In this document: positions 45,245 through 55,821 of the stretch, in pieces
Position numbering within the stretch: the first letter of the stretch is position 1
Layout: each line of letters begins with the position of its first letter
Notes under the pieces: model-generated
Told to the model about the DNA's origin: nothing
The model's input: the letters and a program-made list of their open reading frames with translations, nothing else
The model's database searches: none
From: Spartobacteria bacterium
GTDB taxonomy: Bacteria; Verrucomicrobiota; Verrucomicrobiia; Chthoniobacterales; Chthoniobacteraceae
Assembly (NCBI GenBank): GCA_021324395.1
Contig: JAJPJG010000029.1
Span: forward strand, 20,032-84,031
DNA: 64,000 bases
Direction of reading: 5' to 3'
Translations under genes and position numbers: made by a program

Positions 45245-46261
45245 ATGGCGCGGAAAATGAACGACGAAATCCCGCGCGCAAAATTTCGAGCCTCGCTTGT
45301 GCGCTGGTTTCGGAAAAACGGGCGCGACCTGCCGTGGCGGCTCACGCGCGATCCTTACGCGGTGCTCGTGTCGGAGATAATGCTGCAGCAAACGCAGGTC
45401 GCGACGGTGATTCCGTATTTCGAGCGCTGGATGCAGAAATTTCCCGACACGCAAACGCTCGCGCGCGCATCCGAAACGGATGTTTTACATGCGTGGCAGG
45501 GACTCGGCTACTACTCACGCGCGCGAAATTTGCACCGTGCCGCACAGGCGATTGCCGGAAAATACAACGCGATTTTTCCGCGTGAGCTTGATGTGATTCG
45601 CGAGCTGCCGGGCGTGGGTCGATACACCGCAGGCGCGGTGGCGACGTTTGCGTTCGATCAAGCGACACCGGTGGTGGACGCGAATATCGCGCGAGTGCTT
45701 GCGCGGCTGCTCGATTTGCAGACGCCGGTCGATTCGCGAGCGGGTGGCGAGGCGCTTTGGAAAACGGCGGGCGAATTGCAGCCGAAACGCGAAGCGCGCA
45801 TTTTTAACAGCGCGTTGATGGAGCTCGGCGCGCTGGTCTGCACGCCGCGTGCGCCGAAATGCGGCCAATGTCCGGTCGCTAAATTTTGCCGCGCGACCAA
45901 TCCCGAGTCGCTCCCGCGCAAAAAACCGCGCCGCAAAACCGTCGAGCTGCTCGAGAATTGCGCGTTCATTTTTTCGCGCGACAAAATCTTGCTCGAGCAA
46001 CAAACGAATTCGCGCTGGCGCGGCTTGTGGAAATTGCCGCAACTCGATGCGCCGAACGGCGAGCCGCTGCTGCAATCGCACTATCCATTCACGCACCATC
46101 GCGTGCGACTCTCCGTTTTCGCGACGTCAAAAAAAGCGGCGCGCGCGCATTGCAAATGGCACGCGGTCGATGCGCTGCCGGCGATGGCTGCTCCGCATTT
46201 GCGCGCCGTCGCAACGCTGCTCGCAAAGCGCGGAGTTGCAGCGCCGGTTGCGTCTCTGTAA
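45245..46261 (+). CDS. mutY: A/G-specific adenine glycosylase
   Basis: 338 residues. The HhH-GPD domain shows EIMLQQTQVATVIPYF (catalytic Glu) and LPGVGRYTAGAVATFAFDQA with the following catalytic Asp in PVVDANI. The [4Fe-4S] cysteines are in CTPRAPKCGQCPVAKFC (spacing 6-2-5). The C-terminal 100 residues form the NUDIX-like 8-oxoG recognition domain (ILLEQQTNSRWRGLWKLPQL). It removes A opposite 8-oxoG. With the uvrA, RNase HIII and exonuclease-ligase genes it adds to the DNA-repair content of the window. Confidence 0.96.
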   Translation: MARKMNDEIPRAKFRASLVRWFRKNGRDLPWRLTRDPYAVLVSEIMLQQTQVATVIPYFERWMQKFPDTQTLARASETDVLHAWQGLGYYSRARNLHRAAQAIAGKYNAIFPRELDVIRELPGVGRYTAGAVATFAFDQATPVVDANIARVLARLLDLQTPVDSRAGGEALWKTAGELQPKREARIFNSALMELGALVCTPRAPKCGQCPVAKFCRATNPESLPRKKPRRKTVELLENCAFIFSRDKILLEQQTNSRWRGLWKLPQLDAPNGEPLLQSHYPFTHHRVRLSVFATSKKAARAHCKWHAVDALPAMAAPHLRAVATLLAKRGVAAPVASL

Positions 46262-46276
46262 AACAGCGCCGCTTTC

Positions 46277-47503
46277 ATGGGTCTTCCCGTTTCGACTTCC
46301 TCGCTGCAAAAAATCGACAGATGGATCGGCGTGCCGGTTTGCGGCATTTTGTCGCTCGCGCGAAAACTTTTCGGCTCGAAACCGACGCGCGAAAAGCCCC
46401 GCAAAATTTTGTTCGTCAAATTCGCCGAGCAAGGTTCGACGGTCATCGCGCACGCAGCGCTGCGACGCGCGGGACGCATGGTCGGGCGGGAAAATGTTTA
46501 CTTCATCGTGTTCGAGGAAAACCGATTCATCCTCGACGTGCTCGATCTCGTGCCGGTGGAAAACGTGATCACGATTCCGACCGGCAGCGCGGTCGAAATG
46601 GCGTTTGGCGCGTTGCGGGCGCTGCGGCGGATTCAGGAATTAAAGATCGATGCCGCGGTCGATCTGGAATTTTTTTCGCGTTCATCCGCGGCGCTCACTT
46701 TTCTCACCCGCGCCCGCAGCCGCGCAGGCTTCCACACGTTTTTCGGCGAAGGTCCATATCGCGGCGACTTGATGACGCACCGGTTGCTCTACAATCCGTA
46801 TCTGCACACGAGCCAGATTTTCGAGCAGATGGTGATGGCGCTCGAGCAGGATCCGGCCGATTTGCCGACGTTCGGAGTGCAGCCGCCGCCGGTCGATCGC
46901 AATTTGCCGCTCTTCGAAGCGCGCCCCGGCGAAATCGACGAAGTGCGCGAAATGCTCCGCTCGCTCGGACGCGAAAACGAGCCGCTCATTTTGCTCAACC
47001 CAAACGCGAGCGATCTGTTGCCGTTGCGAAAATGGGAGCCGGTTCGTTATGTCGAGCTCGCGCGACGGTTGCTGGTCGCGATGCCGAATATCCGCATCGC
47101 GATGACCGGCGCGCCGAGCGAAGCCGAGCCGATCGCGCGCCTTGCGGCGGAGGCTGGTTCGCCGCGCTGCTTTTCTGTCGCTGGAAAAACGACGCTGCGG
47201 CAGTTGATGGTGCTTTATTCGCTGAGCGAACTGCTCATCACGAACGACAGCGGACCCGCGCATTTTGCGACCCTCACGCCGATTCACGTCATCACGCTTT
47301 TCGGCCCGGAGACGCCTTCGCTTTTCGCCGCGCCAACCACTCGCAACACCGCGATCTGGCTCGGCATCGCATGCAGCCCTTGCGTCAATGCGTATAACAA
47401 CCGCCAGTCGCCCTGCACGAACAACGTCTGCATGCAGCAGATCACCGTCGAGCGCGTCTTCGCCGAGGCGATGCGCGTGATGGGTCAGCGGCATCACGTT
47501 TGA
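46277..47503 (+). CDS. Glycosyltransferase family 9 (heptosyltransferase-like)
   Basis: 408 residues. The Rossmann-type N-terminal half reads KILFVKFAEQGSTVIAHAAL; the C-terminal half has GT9 blocks LNPNASDLLPLRKWEP and LITNDSGPAHFATLTPIHVI...LFGPETP. GT9 enzymes transfer heptose or related sugars in LPS core synthesis. A Cys cluster near the C-terminus (IACSPCVNAYNNRQSPC) is common in one subgroup of the family. An N-terminal hydrophobic stretch (IGVPVCGILSLARKLF) may associate with the membrane. It starts 15 bases after mutY. Confidence 0.88.
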   Translation: MGLPVSTSSLQKIDRWIGVPVCGILSLARKLFGSKPTREKPRKILFVKFAEQGSTVIAHAALRRAGRMVGRENVYFIVFEENRFILDVLDLVPVENVITIPTGSAVEMAFGALRALRRIQELKIDAAVDLEFFSRSSAALTFLTRARSRAGFHTFFGEGPYRGDLMTHRLLYNPYLHTSQIFEQMVMALEQDPADLPTFGVQPPPVDRNLPLFEARPGEIDEVREMLRSLGRENEPLILLNPNASDLLPLRKWEPVRYVELARRLLVAMPNIRIAMTGAPSEAEPIARLAAEAGSPRCFSVAGKTTLRQLMVLYSLSELLITNDSGPAHFATLTPIHVITLFGPETPSLFAAPTTRNTAIWLGIACSPCVNAYNNRQSPCTNNVCMQQITVERVFAEAMRVMGQRHHV

Positions 47504-47556
47504 CCCACGGCAAAATCGTTGCAGCCATGCCGCACAGCGCCTAGTTTGCGCCGACG

Positions 47557-48753
<1,197 letters not shown>

Positions 48754-48829
48754 TTGTTCCGCCAGATGCCGTGCGGCAGCTTCGAAATTTGCTTCGGGTC
48801 GCGTCTTAGGGATGCTAAGAAAATCCCTT

Positions 48830-50287
48830 ATGTCGTCCGAGCCGTCTCGTTCAGCGCCGACTGATTCACCATCGCAAGCATCCGCTGCTCCGGTGGAAAA
48901 GCGACAGCAACCGCGCAATCGGAAACTCATCATCGCCATTGTCGTCGTCGCGGTGGTTCTCGTGATCGCGGTTCCGCGCGTGATCCATGGATTGCACACG
49001 GTTTCGACCGACGACGCCTACGTGAACAGCTACGTGACCTTCGTTGCGCCGCGCGTGGCGGGGCAGGTTGCGCGAGTGCTGGTCGATGACAACAACTCCG
49101 TGAAAAAAGGCGACGTGCTCGTGGAACTCGATCCCGAACCGTATCGCGTGCAGGTGGCGATCAAGCAGGCGACGGTCGAAGCGGCAAAGGCGGATCTTGT
49201 CGTCGCCGAGGCGACGATCCGCAGCCAGATCGGACTGCTGCGCAGCCTGCGCTTCAAGCTCGATCACGCCATCGAGGATGTGCACAACCAGATCGCGATT
49301 TTGCGCGCGCGCGTGGCGACGCTCGACCAGACGAAAGCGACGCTCGCGCTTGCGCAGACGGAGTTTGATCGCGCGAAAAAACTCGTCGCGACGAAAGTCG
49401 TGAGCAGCGAAGAGTTCGACCAAAAACGCGAGGCACTCGACGTGGCGCAGGCGCAGATGCAGCAGGCGGTTGAAAACGTAAACCAGCAGCGCGTCGAGCT
49501 CGGTCTTCCGCTCGAGCCGGAACCCGGCAAAGGTCTCGCGGATGTCCCGCCGGATCTGGATCAGAATTTTTCCAGCGTTCGCCAGGCGCTTGGCGAGCTG
49601 ATGCAAGGCGCGGGGCAGCTCGGCGTTGTCGCCTCTTCGTATAATATGACGCCGAAGGAAGTGATCGCGGAATTTCACCGGCGCGATCCGAAGGACGACA
49701 TCGACAAAATTTACAACGACATCGTGAAAGCCGCTCCCGCATTGAAACAGGCGCAGGCGAAGCTCGCGCAGGCGGAGCGCGATCTCGACCAGGCGCAGCT
49801 CGATTTGCGCTATTGCACGATTGTCGCGGAAATCGACGGCGTCGTCACCCGCCGCAACGTGAATCCCGGCAATCACGTGCTCGTCGGCCAGAGCCTCATG
49901 GCCGTGCGCTCGCTGCGCGATGTGTGGGTGGACGCCAATTTCAAGGAGACGCAACTTCGCGATCTGCGCATCGGTCAGCGCGTCGATTTGAAGGTGGATA
50001 TGTATGGCGGCAAACATCAATTCGCAGGCCGCATCTCCGGCTTCACGATGGGCACGGGCTCGACACTCGCATTGCTCCCGCCGCAAAACGCGAGCGGCAA
50101 TTTCGTCAAAGTCGTGCAGCGGGTTCCCGTGCGCATCGAAGTGCTGAATTACGACCCGGACAAGTTGCCGCTGTTCGTCGGCACGTCGGTGGAAACAGAA
50201 GTGGACGTTAAAAGCGCGCCGTCCGGCCTCGACGCCGGCAGGGTGTTGCAGGGATCGATTCAACCGGCGACTTCGGCGAAGCGGTGA
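48830..50287 (+). CDS. emrA: HlyD/EmrA-type membrane fusion protein
   Basis: 485 residues from the ATG at 48830; an ATG at 48812 adds six. A cytoplasmic Pro/Ser/Gln-rich start leads to one membrane helix (KLIIAIVVVAVVLVIAVP), the biotinyl-lipoyl-like half motif TDDAYVNSYVTFVAPRVAGQ, a long hairpin of coiled coils (residues about 110-330), and the second lipoyl half ATV-like IVAEIDGVVTRRNVNPGNHV. The coiled-coil hairpin contains an unusually large insert around residues 225-285. It forms the periplasmic adaptor of a tripartite efflux pump. It overlaps emrB by 4 bases. Confidence 0.92.
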   Translation: MSSEPSRSAPTDSPSQASAAPVEKRQQPRNRKLIIAIVVVAVVLVIAVPRVIHGLHTVSTDDAYVNSYVTFVAPRVAGQVARVLVDDNNSVKKGDVLVELDPEPYRVQVAIKQATVEAAKADLVVAEATIRSQIGLLRSLRFKLDHAIEDVHNQIAILRARVATLDQTKATLALAQTEFDRAKKLVATKVVSSEEFDQKREALDVAQAQMQQAVENVNQQRVELGLPLEPEPGKGLADVPPDLDQNFSSVRQALGELMQGAGQLGVVASSYNMTPKEVIAEFHRRDPKDDIDKIYNDIVKAAPALKQAQAKLAQAERDLDQAQLDLRYCTIVAEIDGVVTRRNVNPGNHVLVGQSLMAVRSLRDVWVDANFKETQLRDLRIGQRVDLKVDMYGGKHQFAGRISGFTMGTGSTLALLPPQNASGNFVKVVQRVPVRIEVLNYDPDKLPLFVGTSVETEVDVKSAPSGLDAGRVLQGSIQPATSAKR

Positions 50288-51906
50288 ACCCAGCCTCGCC
50301 AGCGATCGCAGCGCCGTTCGTTGCGGCAAAAGCGCGCGTCTTCAATCCCTGGATCGTCGCGCTGGCGGTGGTGATTCCTACGTTCATGGAGGTGCTCGAC
50401 ACGACGATTGCGAACGTCGCGCTGCGCTACATCGCGGGCGGACTTTCCGCGCCGGTGAGCGACAGCGAATGGGTCATCACGAGCTATCTCGCGGCCAACG
50501 CCATCATCCTGCCGATCTCCGGCTGGATCAGCGTGCGTCTCGGCAGGCGAAATTATTTCCTGCTCTCGATCGCCGTTTTCACGCTGGCATCGGCGCTGTG
50601 CGGAATGGCGACGAGCCTGAACATGCTCATCGCCGCACGCGTGCTGCAAGGCCTCGCCGGCGGCGGATTGCAGCCATCGAGCCAGGGCGTGTTGCTCGAT
50701 GCTTTTCCAAAAGAAAAACAAGGCGCCGCGCAGACGATGTTCGGCATCGCCGCCCTGCTCGCACCGGTGGTCGGGCCGACCCTCGGCGGCTACATCACCG
50801 ACCACTACGGCTGGCGCTGGATTTTTTACCTCAACCTCCCCGTCGGCCTGTTCGCGCTCTGGCTCTGCAACCTAGTCGTCTCCGATCCCGACTATCTCAA
50901 GAGCGAGCAGGCCGCGGCGCGCCAACGCCACGCGCCATTCGACACGCTCGGCCTTTGCCTGCTCAGCATCACCATGGTCTGCTGGGAAATTGCGCTCAGC
51001 AAAGGGCAGGAATGGGACTGGCTCGGCGATCCATTTTTCCGCGTGCAAACGCTGCTCCTGCTCTTCGCATTCTGCCTCGGCGCGCTCATCTGGCGCGAAC
51101 TGCGCTTTGCCAATCCGCTTATCAATTTCCGCACACTGCGAGAGCCGAGCTTTCGCGCCTCCTGCATCGTGATCTTCTGCGCGTTCGGCGTGCTTTACTC
51201 GAACACCACCACGCTTCCCGCCCTGCTGCAATCGCTCTTCGGCTACGATGCGTTCACCTCCGGCCTCGTCCTTTCACCCGCCGGCATCGGCGCGGTGATC
51301 ATGCTTTTCGTCATCGGGCTTTTAATCGGGCGCGGTGTCGATGCGCGCTGGCTCATCGGCGCCGGGGTGCTGACCATGGGTGCCGGCAGTTTCTGGATGT
51401 CGCGCCTCACGCTCGACATCAGCCCGTGGCAGGTCGTCTGGCCGCGCATCGTGATCATCATCGGCCTCTCCATGACGTTCGCCCCGCTCAACGTCGCCGC
51501 ATTTCTCCACATCCCGAAAGAGCTCCGCGGAGCCGCCGTCGGCCTCCTCGCGCTGCTTCGCAATGAAGGCGGCAGCGTTGGCACCTCCGTCGCTCAAACG
51601 CTCCACGACCGGCGCGAGCAATTCCACCTGCTGCGCCTCGGCGAAAACCTCGACCCGCTCAACCCCGCCGTCACCGATTTCCTCACCCGGGGCCAGGCCG
51701 CCGTCCTCACCGCCAACGGCGACCCGAACGCCGCGCAACAAATCGCCCTCGCCACCCTCGACAACCTGCGCCAGGTGCAAGCCTCCTCGCTCGCCTACTT
51801 CGACACCTTCTTCATCTTCGGCGTCGTCTCCGCCGCCCTCGTCATCCTGGTCCTGCTCATGAAACGCTCCGTCGCCGAAAAAGGCGCGCACGTGGCGGCG
51901 GAATAG
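50284..51906 (+). CDS. emrB: DHA2-family multidrug efflux MFS transporter
   Basis: 540 residues from a GTG at 50284 that overlaps the emrA stop (GTGA). There are fourteen membrane segments. The DHA2 motif is LDTTIANVALRYIAGGL in helix 1, then SYLAANAIILPISGW and the motif C region GPTLGGYITDHYGWRW. With EmrA it would expel lipophilic drugs by proton antiport; a TolC-type outer-membrane partner is not in the window. The gene ends before a long non-coding stretch with the 41-bp array. Confidence 0.93.
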   Translation: MNPASPAIAAPFVAAKARVFNPWIVALAVVIPTFMEVLDTTIANVALRYIAGGLSAPVSDSEWVITSYLAANAIILPISGWISVRLGRRNYFLLSIAVFTLASALCGMATSLNMLIAARVLQGLAGGGLQPSSQGVLLDAFPKEKQGAAQTMFGIAALLAPVVGPTLGGYITDHYGWRWIFYLNLPVGLFALWLCNLVVSDPDYLKSEQAAARQRHAPFDTLGLCLLSITMVCWEIALSKGQEWDWLGDPFFRVQTLLLLFAFCLGALIWRELRFANPLINFRTLREPSFRASCIVIFCAFGVLYSNTTTLPALLQSLFGYDAFTSGLVLSPAGIGAVIMLFVIGLLIGRGVDARWLIGAGVLTMGAGSFWMSRLTLDISPWQVVWPRIVIIIGLSMTFAPLNVAAFLHIPKELRGAAVGLLALLRNEGGSVGTSVAQTLHDRREQFHLLRLGENLDPLNPAVTDFLTRGQAAVLTANGDPNAAQQIALATLDNLRQVQASSLAYFDTFFIFGVVSAALVILVLLMKRSVAEKGAHVAAE

Positions 51907-52044
51907 GGAAAAAGCCTTCCAAGCCGCAACTGTCGCAAAAAAGAACATCCGACCCGCGTCCGGTCCCTTTCGCCAATTGCAGGCCTCACCGCACCCACTC
52001 CCGACGCTGTCAGGGCAAAAACCCCGCCCGCGAGCTGGCTTCAG
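51907..52044. other. Intergenic lead-in to the 41-bp array
   Basis: Pro/Arg-codon-like GC-rich DNA after emrB; no gene, terminator or promoter is recognised. Confidence 0.5.
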
Positions 52045-52255
52045 GACGTCGTCCGCACCCAAACCTGCCGGCGGGCAGCCCTCCGGACGCCGTCCGGACA
52101 CGTGCCGCTGCAGAGGCGAGGCTCCGGACGCCGTCAGATCGCCTGCCTCTGCAGCGGCGGCCAATCTGCCCGCGTCAGATCCCGCGCCTGCCGTCAGGCG
52201 GCCAATCTGACGCCGTCAGATCACGCAACCCTGCTCAGGCGGGCGATCTGACGCC
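52045..52255. repeat. 41-bp palindromic tandem array
   Basis: Units begin at 52045, 52086, 52127, 52168, 52209 and 52250 (partial), exactly 41 bases apart. Each is anchored by a GACGCCGTC core set in a dyad: CCGGAC-GCC-GTCCGG at 52083-52097 and partial or full GATCTGAC/GTCAGATC arms in later units. A second dyad alternates with it: GCCGCTGCAGAGGC near 52104 is the reverse complement of GCCTCTGCAGCGGC near 52144. Since 41 is not a multiple of three, the array is not coding. It lies downstream of emrB (plus strand) and of the GH43-LamG gene (minus strand), between convergent units. Confidence 0.9.
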
Positions 52256-52554
52256 ATTTTTGGACATTTCTTTAGCCAATCCTGTCCAAAAACTGTAAAA
52301 AACAGCCATTTTGTGCCGAACCGCCAAAAGCCCTCTTATTTCCAGCGAATGCACACGGTGAGGGCGGCGGCAATTCATAGCCGAAAAGCGAGGCGGTTGA
52401 TGCAATTAACAGGACAAAGGCCGTTGAACTTCGGAATGAGGCAAGGGGTTGTCTGGTCATATGTAGGTTGATATGCAAAAAGAAGGGAGGGTCGCATTTG
52501 GGCGTCATTTGCCGGCTTCTACGGCTTTCTGCCGCGCAATGGTGTAGCTCTTGA
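52256..52554. other. Non-coding stretch after the array
   Basis: A minus-strand frame starting with ATG at 52460 gives a short hydrophobic peptide (STAFVLLIASTASLFGYEL), but it lacks a ribosome-binding site and continues into low-quality sequence. Another tiny frame (MIKSYTIARQKAVEAGK) starts at 52559. Both look like gene debris rather than genes. Confidence 0.45.
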
Positions 52555-54378
52555 TCATGGGCGCGCGGCCGGTGCAATCAATTGATCCGGCCCGAGCGAC
52601 TGCGTCGCCGCGACGTCATCCGCCGTGAACGCACCGTTGTAGATGCGGAATTCGTTCAGGTTGAAATCGAGATACTGATCGCCGCTGTAAAACGACCGCC
52701 CGATGTAGCTGAACAGGATTTTGATGGCGCTCAGCGGGGTTGTCACCGAAGTGCTTTGCGCCTTGAGCGCGCCATTGACGTAGAGCGCCATCTGGCTCTG
52801 CGCGGGGTTGAACACCGCCGTGACATGCAGGTTCGTCTGGTTGCTCCAGTTCCCGGAAGGATTCGGCGAGGTGTTCTGTTCTCCGGAATAATTCCCGGAC
52901 GTGATCGCGATGCGGCCGCTCTTGGGCTGACACATGATGTAGCCGGATCCGGAAGTGCCGCTGATATTGCCAAAGCCAAAAAAACAGCAGTTGGTGGGCA
53001 GCGTCGATGGAAACGTCACCCACGCCTCGATGGTCACCGCCTTGGAGTTGCCCAGAATTCCGGCTGGCAAGTTGACGTATTGCGAGCCGGCCGCTTTCAA
53101 TTGCACCTGCCCGCCGCCGAGCGTGCCGCCATTCGGCAGCGAGCCGTTCCAGGCCGAGCCACCCACGGAATCGGCCACGGTCGTGCCGCTGGTTTCGCTG
53201 AAGCTGTAGCGATGGGCCAACGTCACCACATTGACAAACGGCACCGCGGACACCGGCGCGGAATCGGGGCTTTCGGCTCCTCCCGAGGTCATCGAGACCA
53301 CGTAGTAATACGTCGTGCCATTAGTCAATTTCGAATCGGTGAAGCTCGTCCCGGTGACATTGGCGACGGACACATAGGGCCCTCCGCTGGCGGATGCCCG
53401 TTTTAACTTGTAGGAAGTCGCGCCGGGAAACGCGTTCCATTGCAAAGCGACTTTCCCATCGCCGGGGGTCGCCGTGACGCTGCCGGGCGGAAGATGGAAG
53501 GCGTCGTCACGGATCACGGTCCCGTGTTTCACGATGCTCATGCCCGGCAAATAGATAAGCGGCGACCAATTGATAAGATCAGGACTGGTCATGTATTGTT
53601 GCACATCATACATGGGGTCCACTTGCATAAACCACGAGCCGTCGGCGAGCTGTGTGGCGCACGGACCCTCCAGATTCGCCCAATCGGGACGATCCGGCAG
53701 GTAGGTCCACGGGCCGGTGATGGACGGTGCGGTCGCGTGATGCAGCAACTTGCTTTTGGTGAAGCAATGCCAGGTGTCGCCGACCTTGAGCACCTGCGTG
53801 TCGAGATGCATCGCGCCGATGCCGATGTCTACCGGCCCGCTCCAACTCGTCAGGTCGCGGTTGGTCGCCGTGTAAAGATAGGGCCGCAAATCGCTGTCCG
53901 CGGACGAGCAGTTGACGATGAACTTGGGAACACCGCTGCCGTCCACCACCCACTCCGGTGCCCAGCTCACTTTCACTCCGGGGATGCCGGTCGTGGAAAT
54001 GTTGGGCATCGTGTGCCACGTCTGCAGATCGGTGCTCCACGCAAGGCCGACGAAATTCTCGTAGGCGTAGGGTTTGTTGGGAGGTGGCGCGGTGAAGACA
54101 AGGTAATACCGGCCGTCCGTGTGCTTCATGATGCTCGGATCGCGCAACGCACCACTCGGACCGCCATAACCTGTGGTCGAATAGAGCGAGTAGTGGATGG
54201 CATCCAACGAGGTGTAGATGCGCAGCTTCATGTCCTCCGCGCCGTCGCCCGTAAACGTGGCGAAAATATACACGGGAGGTGTGGCGGCGGAAGCCACTTG
54301 CGCCACTTGAAGCGCCATCAGGGCAATGACCAACTTCAGGAAAGACGCACGAGTGAATTGGATTAGGTAGGCAATCAT
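52555..54378 (-). CDS. Secreted GH43-like protein with FN3 and LamG domains
   Basis: 607 residues. Signal peptide (FLKLVIALMALQVAQVASA, cut near residue 32). Residues about 33-300 form a five-bladed propeller of GH43 type with ALRDPSIMKHTDGRYYL, VSWAPEWVVDG and LEGPCATQLADGSW as candidate acid/base-bearing positions; the usual WAPD is WAPE here. An FN3 domain follows (about 300-385, ATSYKLKRASASGGPYV), then a LamG/concanavalin-type lectin domain (about 390-595, RYSFSETSGTTVADSVGG). It probably acts on arabinose- or xylose-containing polysaccharide outside the cell. It follows the shorter GH43 gene by 24 bases. Confidence 0.85.
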   Translation of the reverse strand: MIAYLIQFTRASFLKLVIALMALQVAQVASAATPPVYIFATFTGDGAEDMKLRIYTSLDAIHYSLYSTTGYGGPSGALRDPSIMKHTDGRYYLVFTAPPPNKPYAYENFVGLAWSTDLQTWHTMPNISTTGIPGVKVSWAPEWVVDGSGVPKFIVNCSSADSDLRPYLYTATNRDLTSWSGPVDIGIGAMHLDTQVLKVGDTWHCFTKSKLLHHATAPSITGPWTYLPDRPDWANLEGPCATQLADGSWFMQVDPMYDVQQYMTSPDLINWSPLIYLPGMSIVKHGTVIRDDAFHLPPGSVTATPGDGKVALQWNAFPGATSYKLKRASASGGPYVSVANVTGTSFTDSKLTNGTTYYYVVSMTSGGAESPDSAPVSAVPFVNVVTLAHRYSFSETSGTTVADSVGGSAWNGSLPNGGTLGGGQVQLKAAGSQYVNLPAGILGNSKAVTIEAWVTFPSTLPTNCCFFGFGNISGTSGSGYIMCQPKSGRIAITSGNYSGEQNTSPNPSGNWSNQTNLHVTAVFNPAQSQMALYVNGALKAQSTSVTTPLSAIKILFSYIGRSFYSGDQYLDFNLNEFRIYNGAFTADDVAATQSLGPDQLIAPAARP

Positions 54379-54402
54379 GAGGTGTCGCTTTTGAGATTCC
54401 GA

Positions 54403-55326
54403 TCAGTGCTTCCACTCCACGCCAGCGGTCGTGGGGACCACTTCCTTGATTGAACCATCCGGGTTGTATTCGAGGTAATCTGCACAGACTTGCCTTTGCC
54501 ACGTGAGCCCGGGGCCTTTGGCCGGGCGGTGATAGAAGACATACCACTTCAATCCGAGTTGGGCGATGGAGCCGTGAATATTGCCGCCACCATTGTCAAA
54601 AATGATTCGGCCCCGATACTCCCAAGGCCCCAAGGGATTGGTGGCAGTGCTGTAAACCATCACCTGATTTTTAGACGGCCCTTTGTATGCTCCGGCGGGG
54701 TAACTCAGATAGTAAATGCCGTTGCGTTTGTGAACCCAGGGACCTTCGCCGGGATCGTGAACGTCTAGCGCGATCAGATCGCCGTCCCGTGTGATCATAT
54801 CCTCCTTAAGTTTCACGACGTGAAATTTTCCATTGCCAAAAAACAGATAAGCCTGGCCATCGTCATCGATGAAGACGTTTGGATCAATGGCCCTTCCCTC
54901 TTTCAACTCTGTCGCGCTGATGAGGGGCTTGCCGATCGGATCCACAAACGGCCCTTCAGGCTTATCTGATACGGCAACGCCGATCTTGCCGGCACCGCTA
55001 GGCACGGCGAAGTAGAGGTAATACTTACCGTTTCGTTTGATGCAGTCCGGAGCCCAGAGGCTTTTATCGCTCTCCCATTTCACGTCTGAACGCTGGAAGG
55101 CTATCCCGTGGTCTTTCCAGTGCAACAGATCGGACGAGGAATAGACGTGGAAATCATAGGTTGTCCAGGATCGGCCCGAGGCTTGATCGTGCGTGCAATA
55201 GAGATAAACCTTGCCGTCGAATTCACGAGCGCTGACATCTGCGGCAAGGTCAGGGAAGAGCGGGTTGGCAGCCTGGAGCGCGGCCGCCTGGAGCAGGAGA
55301 GTGGAAAAGATCGAAAGAAGTTTCAT
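54403..55326 (-). CDS. Secreted glycoside hydrolase family 43
   Basis: 307 residues. Signal peptide MKLLSIFSTLLLQAAALQA. Single GH43 propeller: NPLFPDLAADVSAREFDGK (blade 1, candidate catalytic Asp), SLWAPDCIKRNGKYYLYFA (Asp), AIDPNVFIDDDGQAYLFFG, and GEGPWVHKRNGIYYLSY (Glu acid). Family members release arabinose or xylose from arabinan, xylan or arabinoxylan; the exact specificity cannot be read. It is upstream of the multidomain GH43-like gene, so the two probably act together. A 48-codon ORF with a membrane segment sits 23 bases upstream. Confidence 0.93.
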   Translation of the reverse strand: MKLLSIFSTLLLQAAALQAANPLFPDLAADVSAREFDGKVYLYCTHDQASGRSWTTYDFHVYSSSDLLHWKDHGIAFQRSDVKWESDKSLWAPDCIKRNGKYYLYFAVPSGAGKIGVAVSDKPEGPFVDPIGKPLISATELKEGRAIDPNVFIDDDGQAYLFFGNGKFHVVKLKEDMITRDGDLIALDVHDPGEGPWVHKRNGIYYLSYPAGAYKGPSKNQVMVYSTATNPLGPWEYRGRIIFDNGGGNIHGSIAQLGLKWYVFYHRPAKGPGLTWQRQVCADYLEYNPDGSIKEVVPTTAGVEWKH

Positions 55327-55349
55327 ACGCGTAATGATTTGGAATGGGA

Positions 55350-55496
55350 TCAGAGTGGATTTTGCCTCGCCGGCTCGGACGGGGCGGCGGTGCAGGTGTT
55401 GCCAACCGCGAAGGCGAGAGCAGCGAGGATTGCGCAGGCGGAGAGCAGGCGGATGACGGAAGAAACAGGGGATGTGATTGCGAGAAATGGATTCAT
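55350..55496 (-). CDS. Short leader ORF with membrane segment (48 aa)
   Basis: ATG at 55496, TGA at 55350-55352. The product MNPFLAITSPVSSVIRLL... has one hydrophobic helix (LLSACAILAALAFAVGN) and a short polar tail, so it is either a tiny membrane protein or the remnant of a signal sequence. It lies 23 bases upstream of the GH43 gene on the same strand. Support is only position and composition. Confidence 0.4.
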   Translation of the reverse strand: MNPFLAITSPVSSVIRLLSACAILAALAFAVGNTCTAAPSEPARQNPL

Positions 55497-55821
55497 AGGA
55501 AATTACTGGAAGTTAACGGATCGCGCCGTCGGTGTGCAAAAGACGTGCGGATCGGTGCGATGCGTTGCGATGGGTTCAAGGGTTGTTTTAATGAAAAAAA
55601 CAGTCGTGAATGTCCAGCAGCAAGCGTTGCGCGGAAGGGGCGTGTTTATTGCAACAGCGCGCGGCCGATTGAGGTCAATTCGCCCTATCGGTGCCTTTGC
55701 GGTTGACTTGGGCGGGGGTGAGCTGGAGTTTGGGCGCATTCCGCAGTTCACCTCCGGCAACGCGGCGGCGATGGATGTGGGATACGCCTTTTCATGAGAA
55801 TTTGCGCCGCGGTTTTTTCCC
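55497..55821. other. Divergent intergenic region between GH43 and beta-helix genes
   Basis: About 325 bases. It must hold the promoters of both divergent units, but no clear -35/-10 pair was found; TTGACT at about 55702 is the best -35 word for the plus strand and lacks a good -10. Open frames here read through from antisense of the GH43 gene and are not convincing. Confidence 0.5.

Noticed and set aside
47504..47556. Tryptophan attenuator before trpB
   Set aside because: The gap is 53 bases and contains no leader peptide or terminator-like stem.
52272..52577. 101-codon minus-strand ORF near the GH43-LamG gene
   Set aside because: Atypical composition, start inside the downstream end of the GH43-LamG gene, no ribosome-binding site; probably debris.
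55108..55797. Long plus-strand frame overlapping the GH43 gene
   Set aside because: Its first third is antisense to a clear GH43 gene and the rest has no family features; high-GC DNA gives many such frames.
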